Source of the DNA: Chloroflexota bacterium
GTDB taxonomy: Bacteria; Chloroflexota; Anaerolineae; Aggregatilineales; Phototrophicaceae
DNA length: 64,000 nt
Assembly (NCBI GenBank): GCA_023430545.1
Contig: JAEZAF010000128.1
Span: forward strand, 1-64,000
Direction of reading: 5' to 3'
Shown here: one piece after another, positions 16,922-26,284 of the stretch
How the letters are laid out: each line of letters starts with the position of its first letter
Position numbering within the stretch: the first letter of the stretch is position 1
Translations under genes and position numbers: made by a program
Notes under the pieces: model-generated
What the model saw: the letters and a program-made list of their open reading frames with translations, nothing else
Databases searched by the model: none
Told to the model about the DNA's origin: nothing

Positions 16922-19258
16922 ATGAAGCGCTGGCTTGATCCGGTGCCGGTATTAGTCCCGGCTGAGTTACGCGAAGCCATAGGCGGTCATCCCGTGATTT
17001 CTGAGACGCTGGTACGGCGGGGGATCAGGACAATTGAGGCGGCGCGTGCTTTTCTTGATCCTGCAAATTATGTTCCGGCAGATGAGTATGACCTGCCGGA
17101 TATGGCACGCGGGGTCGAACGTGCTGCTGAGGCGATCCGTAAACAGCAGCAGGTACTCATCTGGGGTGACTTCGATGTTGATGGACAAACCGCAACCACG
17201 TTGCTGGTGAGTATCTTCGAGAAACTGGGCCTGAAAGTACATTACTATATCCCAGACCGACATCGGGAAGGACACGGCATCCATACCGAGAAACTGCGCT
17301 CACTGATTTCAGAACATGGACTGAATCTGGTGATTACATGTGACACGGGGATCTCGGAGCATGATGCTGTGCTGTGTGCCAAGTCTTTGGAAGTGGATGT
17401 GATTATCACGGATCATCATCAACTTCCAGCGGAACTGCCAGAGGCCTATGCCTGTATCAATCCACAACGACTGGATGCAGAGCATCCGCTGGCGACCTTG
17501 CCTGGGGTCGGGTGTGCATATAAATTTGCCGAAGCGTTAGTCCAGTCTATGGGACAGTCGCGAGAGACACTTCAATGTGAACTGGAGCTTGTGGCACTTG
17601 GGATTGTCGCTGATGTTGCATTGCAAACGGCAGATACGCGTTATCTGTTGCAATGTGGTTTAGCCGAATTGCGTCAAACATCTCGTCCAGGGCTGCTGGC
17701 ATTGCTGCGTACCATCGGACTTCCAGCGGATCAGCTCAGCGAGTCAGACATCGCCTTTATGATTGCGCCGAGGCTGAATTCGCTTGGCCGTCTCGGAGAT
17801 GCTAATCAGGCAGTCAGTTTTCTGCGTACATCAGATACTGTTGAAGCTGAGGTCTTTGCAAATCGACTTGAAGCGCTGAACAACGAACGAAAGCTGCTTG
17901 AAAGACAGGTGTTCGATAGTGCCGTCGGACAGATTGAACAGGACCCATCACTGCTGGAGCATTCGGTACTTGTCCTGTGGCATCGCGGGTGGCCGGGTGG
18001 TGTGCTGGGTATTGCTGCCAACCGGCTTGTCGAGATTTATAAGCGCCCCGTACTTCTGCTGAATGTCGATGATGAAGGGACTGCAAGAGGATCAGCGCGT
18101 TCGAGTGAGGGTATTGATATTACAGCGGCAATCGCTTCGTGTAGTCATCTATTAACGGGGTATGGTGGACACGTGATGGCAGCCGGGGTAAACCTATCTG
18201 CCGATGCCTTGCCGGAATTTCGCCGTTGCCTTAGCCGAAATATTCAATCAGATACTAAGGCTGCGGTCATACGATCTCGTGTCGATGCGGATCTGCCGCT
18301 TCGTGATCTCTCACTGGAACTGGTTTATGATCTTCAGCGGTTAGCCCCTTTCGGTGCTGGAAATCCTGCGCTGACATTCAGGATGAGAAATGTGCGGGTT
18401 ATCGATCATAAGACGCTAGGGCGTGATCAAAGCCATCTCCGGCTGATGGTAAAAGATAGGGACAATGAAGTCCGGGAAGTAACGTGCTGGCGTACCGCGA
18501 TTGATGAGATCCCATCTGGTCCGATGGATCTGTTGTTCTCCATCAGCGAGAACATCTACAAGGGAAATCGATCACTCATGATTGAATATCTTGAAAGTTA
18601 TCCGCTGGACATTGAAGCAGATTCTCGCCGAGGTAAAGATCGCAGTGAAGTCACATACATCGACTGGCGGCAGGAAGGCCAGGGCGAATCAGACGCTCAG
18701 AAACTATTGAAGCTGCGTGCGTTTCTAGCAGAACACCATGACGCGGTTGTGTGGTGCGAAGGGCGGTCACTTGAGGGTATCGACACTGTGACACGCGCTG
18801 GTCTAACACCTTCCCAAATCCTGGTTTTGTGTACACCTCCGCCAAGCAGAGAGATAACCCGGCTGATCTTCGATACTGTGAAACCTGAAACGGTGGCTAT
18901 TGCAGGGTTTACAGCCGAGAAAAGGACCTCGGAAGCACTGTTGAAGCAGGTTGGTGGTATCGCACATTATGCAATTCGCAAGTATGACGGGATTTTGGAG
19001 TTGTCAAAGGCGGCGGCCGTCGCTGCAACGACCCATGACGTGATACAGATTGCCTTGATGTGGTTCGCTGCACGAGGTGATCTGGTGGTTACAGGGCATC
19101 AGGAAGAGGGTTTTCTAACTCTAAAGGCCGGAGATGATCAGAAGTATGAGGCGGAACAGGGTGAGTACCTTGCAAGGCTGAAACTACATCTGGACGAAAT
19201 CGCGGCTTATCGGAGTTATTTTCTACGGACAGAGCCCAACAAGCTGTTTGAAGTGTAG
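16922..19258 (+). CDS. recJ: Single-stranded-DNA exonuclease RecJ, extended form
   Basis: 778 residues; ATG 16922 with an AAGAAGGG site, 24 bases after the nuclease gene. DHH-family motifs are WGDFDVDGQTATTL, VITCDTGISEHD and IITDHHQLP in the first third. The DHHA1 region shows RGSARSSEGIDI and TGYGGHVMAAG. An OB-like segment (LAPFGAGNPALTF) follows. RecJ degrades single strands 5'-3' in RecF-type repair and mismatch repair. It is about 200 residues longer than E. coli RecJ, and the extra C-terminal part has no obvious motif. Clustering with the helicase-nuclease genes supports a joint repair role. Confidence 0.92.
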   Translation: MKRWLDPVPVLVPAELREAIGGHPVISETLVRRGIRTIEAARAFLDPANYVPADEYDLPDMARGVERAAEAIRKQQQVLIWGDFDVDGQTATTLLVSIFEKLGLKVHYYIPDRHREGHGIHTEKLRSLISEHGLNLVITCDTGISEHDAVLCAKSLEVDVIITDHHQLPAELPEAYACINPQRLDAEHPLATLPGVGCAYKFAEALVQSMGQSRETLQCELELVALGIVADVALQTADTRYLLQCGLAELRQTSRPGLLALLRTIGLPADQLSESDIAFMIAPRLNSLGRLGDANQAVSFLRTSDTVEAEVFANRLEALNNERKLLERQVFDSAVGQIEQDPSLLEHSVLVLWHRGWPGGVLGIAANRLVEIYKRPVLLLNVDDEGTARGSARSSEGIDITAAIASCSHLLTGYGGHVMAAGVNLSADALPEFRRCLSRNIQSDTKAAVIRSRVDADLPLRDLSLELVYDLQRLAPFGAGNPALTFRMRNVRVIDHKTLGRDQSHLRLMVKDRDNEVREVTCWRTAIDEIPSGPMDLLFSISENIYKGNRSLMIEYLESYPLDIEADSRRGKDRSEVTYIDWRQEGQGESDAQKLLKLRAFLAEHHDAVVWCEGRSLEGIDTVTRAGLTPSQILVLCTPPPSREITRLIFDTVKPETVAIAGFTAEKRTSEALLKQVGGIAHYAIRKYDGILELSKAAAVAATTHDVIQIALMWFAARGDLVVTGHQEEGFLTLKAGDDQKYEAEQGEYLARLKLHLDEIAAYRSYFLRTEPNKLFEV

Positions 19259-19284
19259 AAAGGCCTCACAATCTTTCTACACTT
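19251..19284. terminator. 12-bp stem at the convergent recJ / alpha-oxoamine synthase ends
   Basis: AAGTGTAGAAAG (19251-19262) pairs perfectly with CTTTCTACACTT (19273-19284). The left arm includes the recJ stop codon. There is no T-run on either strand, so termination would be weak or serve both directions. Confidence 0.5.
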
Positions 19285-19292
19285 CATATAGT

Positions 19293-20525
19293 TTAGCTAA
19301 GGGGTTCAACGGTCTGGCTGGTTTCTGCTTCAGGCTGGTGAGCGAGAAACAGATCGAGACGCTCTCCGACGATGCGGAAGGCTTCCAGCGCACGGTCAAG
19401 ATGTTCTCTGGTATGTGTTGCCATATAGCTGGTACGCAGCAGGCTGTTATTGGGGGGGACGCCGGGCGGAACCACTGGATTGGTATAGACACCTTCTTCG
19501 ATCAGTGCCTTCCATGCAAGGACGGTCCTGATCTCATCACGGATCATAATCGGGATAATTGGTGTGTTACTAGAAGAGGTGTCGTAGCCCATTTCCTTGA
19601 GTTTTTCGCGCATATAGCCTGCATTTTCCCATAAACGCTGAATGCGCTCTGGCTCTGTCTCAATAATGTCGAGCGCCTTCAGAACAGAGGCAGCGTTAGG
19701 AGCGGGAAGTGCCGCTGAGAAGATCAACGAACGTGCATGGTGCTGAATGTAATGGAGGACATCCGCACTACCGGCGATAAAGCCGCCAATCCCGGCGAAA
19801 CTCTTACTGAAAGTCCCCATAATCAGGTCGACTTCATCGGTAAGGCCAAAGTGGGCCGCCGTGCCGCGTCCCTGACCGGTGACACCTATGCCGTGCGCAT
19901 CGTCCACCATAATACGTGCCCCATACCGCTTGCAGATGTCGACGATTTCGGGCAGTGGGGCAATGTCACCACCCATGCTGTAAACACCATCCACGATAAC
20001 AAGACGCCCACCTTCTTCAGGCAGACGGCTTAAAACAGACTCAAGGCTGGAGATGTCGTTATGACGAAATCGCTTCATTTCACCACGGCTCATCATACAG
20101 GCATCAACAATCGACGCATGGGCATCTTTATCGATGATGACGTAATCACCTTTTGAGAGGATGGCGGTAATCGCACCGACATTGGACTGATAACCCGTCG
20201 AAAAGACGAGTGCGGCTTCCTTGCCGACAAACTTTGCCAGTCGGCGATCAAGCTCAAGATGAAGTTCAAGTGTGCCGTTTAAGAAACGGGAGCCTGTGAC
20301 GCTGGTCCCATAACGGTGGATGGCATCGATTGCCGCTTGGCGAACCCTTGGATCTGTGGTGAGACCCAGATAATTGTTTGAGCCAATCATCACCACATCT
20401 TTGTTTTCAAAGACTGCGGTAGTACCTTCGGAATCACTCAATGCGCGGAAATAGGGATAGATCCCCATTTCAATTGCTTCTTTTGCCTGGGTGAATGTGC
20501 TGACTTTATGGAATAAGTCGGCCAC
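19293..20525 (-). CDS. Alpha-oxoamine synthase (KBL/BioF/serine palmitoyltransferase family)
   Basis: 410 residues, GTG start at 20525 with TAGGAGT upstream. It is a PLP enzyme with the lysine motif GTFSKSFAGIGGF, cofactor motifs DDAHGIGVTG and DGVYSMGGD, and GYQSNVGAI. The family condenses an amino acid with an acyl-CoA: glycine with acetyl-CoA (Kbl), alanine with pimeloyl-CoA (BioF) or serine with palmitoyl-CoA (SPT). The N-terminal pattern YPYFRALSDSEG...MIGSNNYLGLT recalls bacterial SPT-type enzymes, but this is by memory of the pattern only. No biotin or threonine-degradation gene lies beside it. Substrate left open. Confidence 0.82.
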   Translation of the reverse strand: MADLFHKVSTFTQAKEAIEMGIYPYFRALSDSEGTTAVFENKDVVMIGSNNYLGLTTDPRVRQAAIDAIHRYGTSVTGSRFLNGTLELHLELDRRLAKFVGKEAALVFSTGYQSNVGAITAILSKGDYVIIDKDAHASIVDACMMSRGEMKRFRHNDISSLESVLSRLPEEGGRLVIVDGVYSMGGDIAPLPEIVDICKRYGARIMVDDAHGIGVTGQGRGTAAHFGLTDEVDLIMGTFSKSFAGIGGFIAGSADVLHYIQHHARSLIFSAALPAPNAASVLKALDIIETEPERIQRLWENAGYMREKLKEMGYDTSSSNTPIIPIMIRDEIRTVLAWKALIEEGVYTNPVVPPGVPPNNSLLRTSYMATHTREHLDRALEAFRIVGERLDLFLAHQPEAETSQTVEPLS

Positions 20526-20740
20526 GATTTACTCCTAAACTGATGGACGAGAATGACTGGTTGACCAATGATAAACTTTCAATACAACTCAACATGACCA
20601 AACAATATAACACGAAAAACACCGCTTGGATGTGACAGAGATCCATCGGATGGTGACCGGTTCCTTGATTCTTTAGTAGTCTACAGGTATTGGGGATGAT
20701 AAAGTATAGACACCTCTGACGGTTTTGTGAAAGCTGTTAC

Positions 20741-20769
20741 TTGCGATTGCAGGTTAGGCCCACTAAAAT
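20741..20769 (+). promoter_or_regulatory. Candidate promoter for the small membrane protein
   Basis: TTGCGA (20741-20746), a 17-base spacer and TAAAAT (20764-20769), about 37 bases upstream of ATG 20806. Confidence 0.5.
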
Positions 20770-20805
20770 TAGGTGCAATCTGGAATCAAGTAAGGAGCAA
20801 ACTGC

Positions 20806-21045
20806 ATGTCTGCACTGACAATCCGCCGGTTGATCGTTTGGGTCGGCTCGATGGCATTGGCAACACTGATTGGCTGGCTGATCATTACTCTCATACTGCC
20901 AGCATTAAGCCCGGATCCAAACGCACAGCCGGTAACGATTGACCAATTCGGTCGCGTTTACTTTTTGACAACGGTGATCCCGATTGGCCTGACATTGGTT
21001 ACATGGCTGGATCGCTTTGTCGATACCCGTATCTGGCCTGACTAG
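20806..21045 (+). CDS. Small two-helix membrane protein of unknown function
   Basis: 79 residues with a good TAAGGAG site eight bases upstream, its own promoter candidate and its own terminator, so it is a real single-gene unit. Two hydrophobic segments are visible: WVGSMALATLIGWLIITLIL and YFLTTVIPIGLTLVTW. They are joined by a short hydrophilic loop (SPDPNAQPVTIDQFGR). No catalytic motif. Family not recognised; possibly an accessory or stress-related membrane peptide. Confidence 0.7.
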   Translation: MSALTIRRLIVWVGSMALATLIGWLIITLILPALSPDPNAQPVTIDQFGRVYFLTTVIPIGLTLVTWLDRFVDTRIWPD

Positions 21046-21074
21046 ATAGACCTTATTCGTTTCAAAGATTTCAG

Positions 21075-21104
21075 ACCCGTACAAGATCTTGCACGGGTTT
21101 TTTT
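21075..21104 (+). terminator. Intrinsic terminator
   Basis: ACCCGT (21075-21080) and ACGGGT (21093-21098) close an imperfect stem whose top is CAAG/CTTG, followed by seven T residues (21098-21104). The T-run touches the stop codon of the convergent deacetylase gene. Confidence 0.85.
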
Positions 21105-21951
21105 ATCCCGATCGCAATAGTTGAGCCAGGGCTGCCACACTCATTTCTCCGCTGACGCGTAGTCTAGGCAGTTCGTAGCGATTATCTGTGGTGAGCCATG
21201 CGCCATGTGTGGTTGTTACGGCTCGTTGCACACCTGTTTGCTGAATGATAGATAACGTCTGCTCATCATAGCGGCCACCGGGATAGGCGAAAATCGTACC
21301 CTTTTGGCCTGTGTGTGCCTGAATGCTCTCCATACTTCCCACAATTTCGTAGATGAGTTGTTCGCGGGGACGCTGGCGTAGATCGATGTGTGATTTTGTG
21401 TGAGGTTCAATCGACATGCCGTTGTAACCCATTTCCTGAATCTGCGCCCACGATAGATGCTGTGTCAACCCCTGATCTGCGTATCCAGTGATGATAAAGA
21501 ATGTACCTGTGAAGTTGTATTCCCTTAAAATTGGGAGGACGTTGGTGTAGTGATCTGTATAACCATCATCAAAGGTTAACACAATGGGTTTTGGTGGCAG
21601 CGGAGCGCCAGTCAGTAAAGCATTGTTGACTTCGTATAGTGATGTAGAACTATATCCCTGCGATACAAGGAATTCTATATGTTCCCTAAAACGCTGTGCA
21701 GAAACTGTAAGTTCGGTACGGTAACGATCTGCATCTTCTGGTAGTGGTCCAACATAGTGATACATCAGGATCGGTACATAGATGCGGCGAAGTGTGCCAT
21801 CAGCAATTGAGGTCTGTGAGAGAGATTCTGATGGCTGCTGAGAGGTTGACGACTGGATACTGAGTGTGAGCACAATGCTAGTCAGGAGTGCCCAGAAGAT
21901 TTGGGATCGCAGGAAGCGATATATTGAGAGCTTATGAATTCGTATAGTCAT
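21103..21951 (-). CDS. Polysaccharide deacetylase (NodB domain), membrane-anchored or secreted
   Basis: 282 residues. An N-terminal hydrophobic segment (SQIFWALLTSIVLTLSIQSS) acts as signal or anchor. NodB motifs are VLTFDDGYTD (catalytic Asp and metal Asp), SHIDLR (metal His, here preceded by EPHTK) and FAYPGGRYDE. Such enzymes remove N-acetyl or O-acetyl groups from peptidoglycan, chitin-like polymers or exopolysaccharides outside the cell. It diverges from the HMG-CoA reductase gene with only 44 bases between starts. Confidence 0.87.
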   Translation of the reverse strand: MTIRIHKLSIYRFLRSQIFWALLTSIVLTLSIQSSTSQQPSESLSQTSIADGTLRRIYVPILMYHYVGPLPEDADRYRTELTVSAQRFREHIEFLVSQGYSSTSLYEVNNALLTGAPLPPKPIVLTFDDGYTDHYTNVLPILREYNFTGTFFIITGYADQGLTQHLSWAQIQEMGYNGMSIEPHTKSHIDLRQRPREQLIYEIVGSMESIQAHTGQKGTIFAYPGGRYDEQTLSIIQQTGVQRAVTTTHGAWLTTDNRYELPRLRVSGEMSVAALAQLLRSG

Positions 21952-21995
21952 GATCCAGATAGAATTTGAGTGACATCAGGAAATACATTTGCCTT

Positions 21996-23276
21996 ATGAA
22001 CATACACAGAACTTCTCAACTCTCTGAATTCTACAAAAAGACAATTGCAGAACGGCGAGAGATCATCTCCCAACAATTTCCAGATGGCATTACCTGGGAT
22101 CAGGGAATCGATATTTTCCATGCTGATCACATGATCGAGAACGTGATTGACATCTATGGTTTACCATTCAGTGTCGCAACCAACTTCCTGATCAACAGTA
22201 AAGATTATCTCATACCAATGGTGATTGAAGAACCTTCAGTTATTGCTGCTTCGAGTTTTGCAGCAAAGCTGATTCGTCAGGGTGGGGGATTTACCGCTTC
22301 CAGCGATGAACCGCTGATGATCGGTCAGATTCAGATTCTTGACTGTCCAGATCTCCATCAGGCTGTAACTGATCTTTACTCCCAACGTGAGAAACTGTTG
22401 GATGCAGCTAATGCCATAGGTGGAAGTATTGTCAAACATGGTGGAGGAGCAAGAGACATCGAAGTCCGTGTCTTTAAGGAGACCCCCATCGGTGACATGG
22501 CTGTACTCCATCTGATCTACGATGTTCGTGATGCAATGGGTGCAAATGCTATCAATACAGCTGTTGAGCGTATCGCTCCATTGGTAGAAGAGATCACCGC
22601 TGGAAGGGTACACCTGAAGATTCTCAGCAACCTCTCTGATCTTCGGAAGGCATACGCAGAATGCACAATCCCTCAGGATGTACTTTCTACATCAACAATG
22701 GCAGGTTCTGACGTCGTCCAGTCGATTGTCGAAGCCAGTGTATTTGCTGAAATCGATCCCTACAGAGCCACCACGCACAACAAAGGCGTGATGAACGGAA
22801 TCGATGCTGTTGTGATTGCTACAGGGAATGACTGGCGTGCTGTAGAAGCTGGAGCACACGCCTATGTTGCACGTGATGGCTCTTACACCAGCCTTACTAC
22901 ATGGAGCAAAACTGACAGCGGCGACCTTATCGGCCGTATTGAACTGCCACTCGCTGTGGGGATTGTCGGTGGCGCGACCCGGTCCCACCCGACAGCGCAG
23001 CTAGCGCTGAAGCTTCTCGGTGTCGAGACTGCACAGGAACTCTCCGAAGTGATGGCCTGCGTGGGATTGGCGCAGAATTTCGCGGCAATCCGCGCACTGG
23101 CAATGGAAGGTATCCAGAAAGGGCATATGCGGATGCATGCAAAGCAGCTTGCTCTGGCGGCTGGTGCTACAGGCGACATGATAGTCAAAGTAGTTAATCG
23201 CCTGATCGACGAGAAGAATATCCGGCTGGAAAATGCGAAAACGATCGTTAAGGACTTGCAGGAGTCAGTAGAATGA
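21996..23276 (+). CDS. mvaA: Hydroxymethylglutaryl-CoA reductase, class II type
   Basis: 426 residues. ATG 21996 is chosen; a TTG at 21966 would add ten residues. Family motifs are [20 protein letters not shown] with the catalytic Glu, [24 protein letters not shown] (Lys), [16 protein letters not shown] (Asp), and [15 protein letters not shown] with the C-terminal His. The enzyme interconverts HMG-CoA and mevalonate. It is the first gene of a five-gene operon and overlaps the HMG-CoA synthase start (ATGA), so it acts in the biosynthetic direction here. Confidence 0.92.
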   Translation: MNIHRTSQLSEFYKKTIAERREIISQQFPDGITWDQGIDIFHADHMIENVIDIYGLPFSVATNFLINSKDYLIPMVIEEPSVIAASSFAAKLIRQGGGFTASSDEPLMIGQIQILDCPDLHQAVTDLYSQREKLLDAANAIGGSIVKHGGGARDIEVRVFKETPIGDMAVLHLIYDVRDAMGANAINTAVERIAPLVEEITAGRVHLKILSNLSDLRKAYAECTIPQDVLSTSTMAGSDVVQSIVEASVFAEIDPYRATTHNKGVMNGIDAVVIATGNDWRAVEAGAHAYVARDGSYTSLTTWSKTDSGDLIGRIELPLAVGIVGGATRSHPTAQLALKLLGVETAQELSEVMACVGLAQNFAAIRALAMEGIQKGHMRMHAKQLALAAGATGDMIVKVVNRLIDEKNIRLENAKTIVKDLQESVE

Positions 23277-24355
23277 GTATGAACGGTTTGAAAATTGAAG
23301 AATCCTATCTGATGAAACCCAATCGTCAGGTCGGCATTGTCGGCTACGGCGCTTATATCCCTCGCTATCGTCTACCCGGTACAGAAGTGTCACGTGTATG
23401 GACGAATGGGCTGGGTGGAAGCCCAGTTCAGGAAAAGGCAGTTGCCGGGCTGGATGAAGACGTCACCACGATGTCTATCGAAGCCGCACGTAATGCCCTT
23501 GCCCGTGCACGAATTGCCCCTCGCAAACTCCGAGCCGTATGGGTCGGCAGTGAAAGTCATCCTTACGCGGTGAAACCGACCAGCACCATCGTGGCCGAAA
23601 GTATTGGTGCGTCCGCTAATATTCAGGCCGCCGACTGGGAATTTGCGTGTAAAGCAGGTACTGAAGCGGTGCAGGCTTCAATTGGGATGATCGGCAGCGG
23701 TATGAATGCTTATACCTTGAGCATCGGCATGGATACCGCACAGGGACGGCCCGGTGACGCCCTCGAATACACAGCAGCATCTGGTGGCGCGGCATTCATA
23801 CTTGGGGCAGCAGAAGAAGCATGTGCTGTGTATCAGGGTAGTTACAGCTTTGTCACGGACACACCGGATTTCTGGCGGCGCTCCAGCGAGACCTATCCAA
23901 GTCATGGGGATCGCTTTACCGGCGAACCCGCGTACTTTAATCACACACTGTCAGCAGCGCGCACGCTGATGGAAATGATGAAGACCACTGCACAGGATTA
24001 CACCTATGCAGTGTTTCATCAGCCCAACGTCAAGTTCCCGTCACGTGCTGCACAGATGCTAGGCTTCAACAATGAGCAGATTGAGACCGGACTACTGGCC
24101 GGCAAAATCGGCAACGTCTATTCCGGTTCGTGCATGATCGGGCTGACGGCGGTTCTCGATATTGCACAACCAGGGGATCGTATCCTGATGGTGAGCTATG
24201 GAAGCGGCGCTGGTTCGGATGCATTCGACCTACTCGTTACAGATCGTATCCATGAAGTCCGTGATCTCGCTCCTCATACACAGGACTACATCACCCGCCG
24301 CACGCAGATTGATTACGCTACCTATTCCCGCTATCGCGGTAAGCTTAAGAATTAG
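23273..24355 (+). CDS. Hydroxymethylglutaryl-CoA synthase, archaeal type
   Basis: 360 residues with an ATGA overlap with the reductase. The nucleophilic Cys is in [10 protein letters not shown] (Cys126). Other signatures are [14 protein letters not shown] at the N-terminus, HQPNVKFP (catalytic His region) and [17 protein letters not shown]. The protein condenses acetyl-CoA and acetoacetyl-CoA. In archaea this form works in a complex with an acetoacetyl-CoA thiolase and a DUF35 protein. Both partner families follow here, although in altered form. Confidence 0.92.
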   Translation: MSMNGLKIEESYLMKPNRQVGIVGYGAYIPRYRLPGTEVSRVWTNGLGGSPVQEKAVAGLDEDVTTMSIEAARNALARARIAPRKLRAVWVGSESHPYAVKPTSTIVAESIGASANIQAADWEFACKAGTEAVQASIGMIGSGMNAYTLSIGMDTAQGRPGDALEYTAASGGAAFILGAAEEACAVYQGSYSFVTDTPDFWRRSSETYPSHGDRFTGEPAYFNHTLSAARTLMEMMKTTAQDYTYAVFHQPNVKFPSRAAQMLGFNNEQIETGLLAGKIGNVYSGSCMIGLTAVLDIAQPGDRILMVSYGSGAGSDAFDLLVTDRIHEVRDLAPHTQDYITRRTQIDYATYSRYRGKLKN

Positions 24356-24368
24356 GGACGGACCAGAG

Positions 24369-25529
24369 ATGAGAGAAGTTGTTATTGCAGGGATCGGCGC
24401 AACCCCAGTAGGAGAATTCTGGGAAAGCAGCCTGCGTATGTTGGCGGCAGAAGCCGTGCAGAGTGTGCTGCGTTCATCTGGTGTGCGATCAGTGGACGCA
24501 CTGTATGTTGGTAACGCTTATGGCAGTTCTTTTAGCAGCCAGTCACAGCTAGGGGCCTTAATCGCTGACTATACGGGCCTGGGTTCTATTGAAGCACTCA
24601 CAGTTGAAGCTGGTGATGCTTCTGGTGGGGCAGCGTTGCGTATGGGATATCTGGCAGTCGCATCCGGGGCCGTGGATCGTGTGCTGGTGATGGGAGTCGA
24701 AAAGTCAACTGACAGCATTGGCAGCGCTCGAGTAAGTGCTCGCAGTGTGAGTATGGATGCCGATTTTGAAGCTGTACATGGTGCGACACTGACCGCAATC
24801 TGCGCAATGTTGATGCGGCGCTATATGTATGAACACGGCGTCGATCTTTCGGCTTTTGAGGGCTTCAGCATCAATGCGCATCGGAATGGAAGCCGTAATC
24901 CCGGTGCCATGTTTAGGAACAGTCTGAAACCCGGAGCCTATCTGCGTGCAGGGATGATCGCAGAACCTGTCAATCTTTTCGATGGTGCACCGGATGGTGA
25001 TGGCGCGGCGGCAGTTCTTCTGACCACCCGTGAATTGGCGCAGGATCTGACAGATCAACCAGTTGTTATTTCCGGAAGCGCCGTCGCTACCGATCTATTT
25101 ACCGTTCATGAGCGGCGCGATCCTCTCTATCTGAATGCCGTGGTCCAGTCAACTCATAAGGCGTTTGAACAGGCAGGTGTCACTCTTAGTGATCTGGATC
25201 TGTTCGAACTGCATGACGCCTACACCATTCTGACAACTCTCAGTCTCGAAGCGGTTGGCGCTGCGGACCAGGGGCAGGGATGGAAACTGGCTGAAAATCA
25301 AGGTGAGCAGATTGGCACAACCGGACGCCTCCCTATTTCGACAATGGGTGGTCTGAAAAGCCGTGGTAATCCAGTGGGGGCAACAGGGATTTATCAGGTC
25401 GTTGAAGCAGTCCAGCAGCTTACAGGGCAGGCCGGAGCCAATCAGATCGCAGATGCACGTATTGCGGCCATCCAGACTCTTGGTGGGGTAGGGACTACCG
25501 CAATTACGCATGTTCTGAGAGCTTTTTAG
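24369..25529 (+). CDS. Archaeal-type thiolase homologue lacking the catalytic Cys
   Basis: 386 residues from ATG 24369, 13 bases after the synthase. The fold is that of SCP-x/archaeal thiolases (IAGIGATPVGEF at the start, ASGGAALRMGYLAVASG, HDAYTILTTL with His282, GGLKSRGNPVGATG near the end). The residue aligned with the nucleophilic Cys of the usual CASG motif is Asp83 (GDASG). The usual GHP His is Asn334 (GNPVGATG), and the final Cys motif is replaced by TLGGVGTT. It therefore may not make acetoacetyl-CoA. Its place in the operon suggests a structural partner of HMG-CoA synthase; another thiolase elsewhere would supply substrate. Inference from motif alignment by eye. Confidence 0.8.
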   Translation: MREVVIAGIGATPVGEFWESSLRMLAAEAVQSVLRSSGVRSVDALYVGNAYGSSFSSQSQLGALIADYTGLGSIEALTVEAGDASGGAALRMGYLAVASGAVDRVLVMGVEKSTDSIGSARVSARSVSMDADFEAVHGATLTAICAMLMRRYMYEHGVDLSAFEGFSINAHRNGSRNPGAMFRNSLKPGAYLRAGMIAEPVNLFDGAPDGDGAAAVLLTTRELAQDLTDQPVVISGSAVATDLFTVHERRDPLYLNAVVQSTHKAFEQAGVTLSDLDLFELHDAYTILTTLSLEAVGAADQGQGWKLAENQGEQIGTTGRLPISTMGGLKSRGNPVGATGIYQVVEAVQQLTGQAGANQIADARIAAIQTLGGVGTTAITHVLRAF

Positions 25530-25631
25530 GTAATGAGTGAGGGTTTGAGTGTCTGCTGAGAGCTTTTGATAGCGGCAGAACCCTAGAATGACCTTATCGT
25601 TGAAACGTAATTGTTAATAAGGTGCAACCTG

Positions 25632-25826
25632 ATGCAGATATCAAGACACTGGCGCTTAAATGCAATCCGGTATCGTTTGGAAGGCGTGCAGTATAACGAC
25701 GGTTCTGTCAGCCTTCAGAAGCGCCCCCAAATCGAACAGTACAGCGAGCAGGATAATACACAGCTTGAAAAGCCTGCTGTCTCACGAGAAGCCACCCGCA
25801 ACACTGACCCGGCATTCGCCGCTTAA
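25632..25826 (+). CDS. Short DUF35-like N-terminal segment without zinc-ribbon cysteines
   Basis: 64 residues, ATG 25632 with AAGGTG seven bases upstream. ISRHWRLNAIRYRLEGVQY resembles the leading helix of DUF35 proteins (usually xFWRLxxxRYRLEGxxCxxC), but the cysteines expected next are absent (YNDGSVSLQ). The rest is hydrophilic with no motif. It sits between the thiolase homologue and the OB-fold half of DUF35. It may be the detached, cysteine-less N-terminal half of that protein. Small size makes this call tentative. Confidence 0.5.
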   Translation: MQISRHWRLNAIRYRLEGVQYNDGSVSLQKRPQIEQYSEQDNTQLEKPAVSREATRNTDPAFAA

Positions 25827-25860
25827 GGCTTTCTGACTATTCACTACGGAGATTCAAACC

Positions 25861-26178
25861 TTGGTTGTCTCAAATCGACAATCTGCTGACACCACCCAGC
25901 CTTACGTTTTTTCCGGCAAGGGGACAGTATACAGCTATACAGTCCTTCAGGAGGTGCCTGCCGAGTTTGAAGAACAGGCACCACTATATCTTGCTATCAT
26001 CCAGTTGGACGAAGGCCCATTGGTGCTTGGTCAGCTTACTGACATTGATGGTGAAGTACAGATCGGTGATGCAGTGGAAATGGTCACTCGCAAGTTGATG
26101 ACTGAAGCCGAGCGCGGGATGATCGTATATGGTTACAAGTTCCGTCCAGTTCTGGATTGGGCATCAGTCGCTGAGTGA
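25861..26178 (+). CDS. DUF35 OB-fold protein (C-terminal half, free-standing)
   Basis: 105 residues from a TTG at 25861 with a GGAG site nine bases upstream. FSGKGTVYSYTVLQEVPAEF, PLVLGQLTD and the final KFRPV are typical of the DUF35 OB domain, but no zinc ribbon precedes it. In the archaeal thiolase/HMG-CoA synthase complex, DUF35 bridges the two enzymes and helps bind CoA. Here it is likely to do the same with the synthase at 23273. A frame change and stop separate it from the preceding segment; both halves have their own ribosome site. Confidence 0.72.
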   Translation: MVVSNRQSADTTQPYVFSGKGTVYSYTVLQEVPAEFEEQAPLYLAIIQLDEGPLVLGQLTDIDGEVQIGDAVEMVTRKLMTEAERGMIVYGYKFRPVLDWASVAE

Positions 26179-26217
26179 TTGGTACCATAGGCTACCAGTA
26201 AGTGATTCGCATTTATC

Positions 26218-26260
26218 AAATTAAAGAGAGACCACCGTGACGGTGGTCTCTCTTTAATTT
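26218..26260. terminator. 20-bp perfect bidirectional terminator
   Basis: Positions 26218-26237 and 26241-26260 are perfectly complementary around a 3-base loop. T-rich flanks occur on both strands. It separates the mevalonate operon (plus) from the convergent ATPase gene (minus). Confidence 0.9.
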
Positions 26261-26284
26261 TACTACTGCACACGCTAAGTACTA

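Noticed and set aside
25632..26178. Simple frameshift in one DUF35 gene
   Set aside because: Not fully excluded, but each half has its own ribosome site and start, and the cysteines are absent by substitution, which a single indel would not explain.
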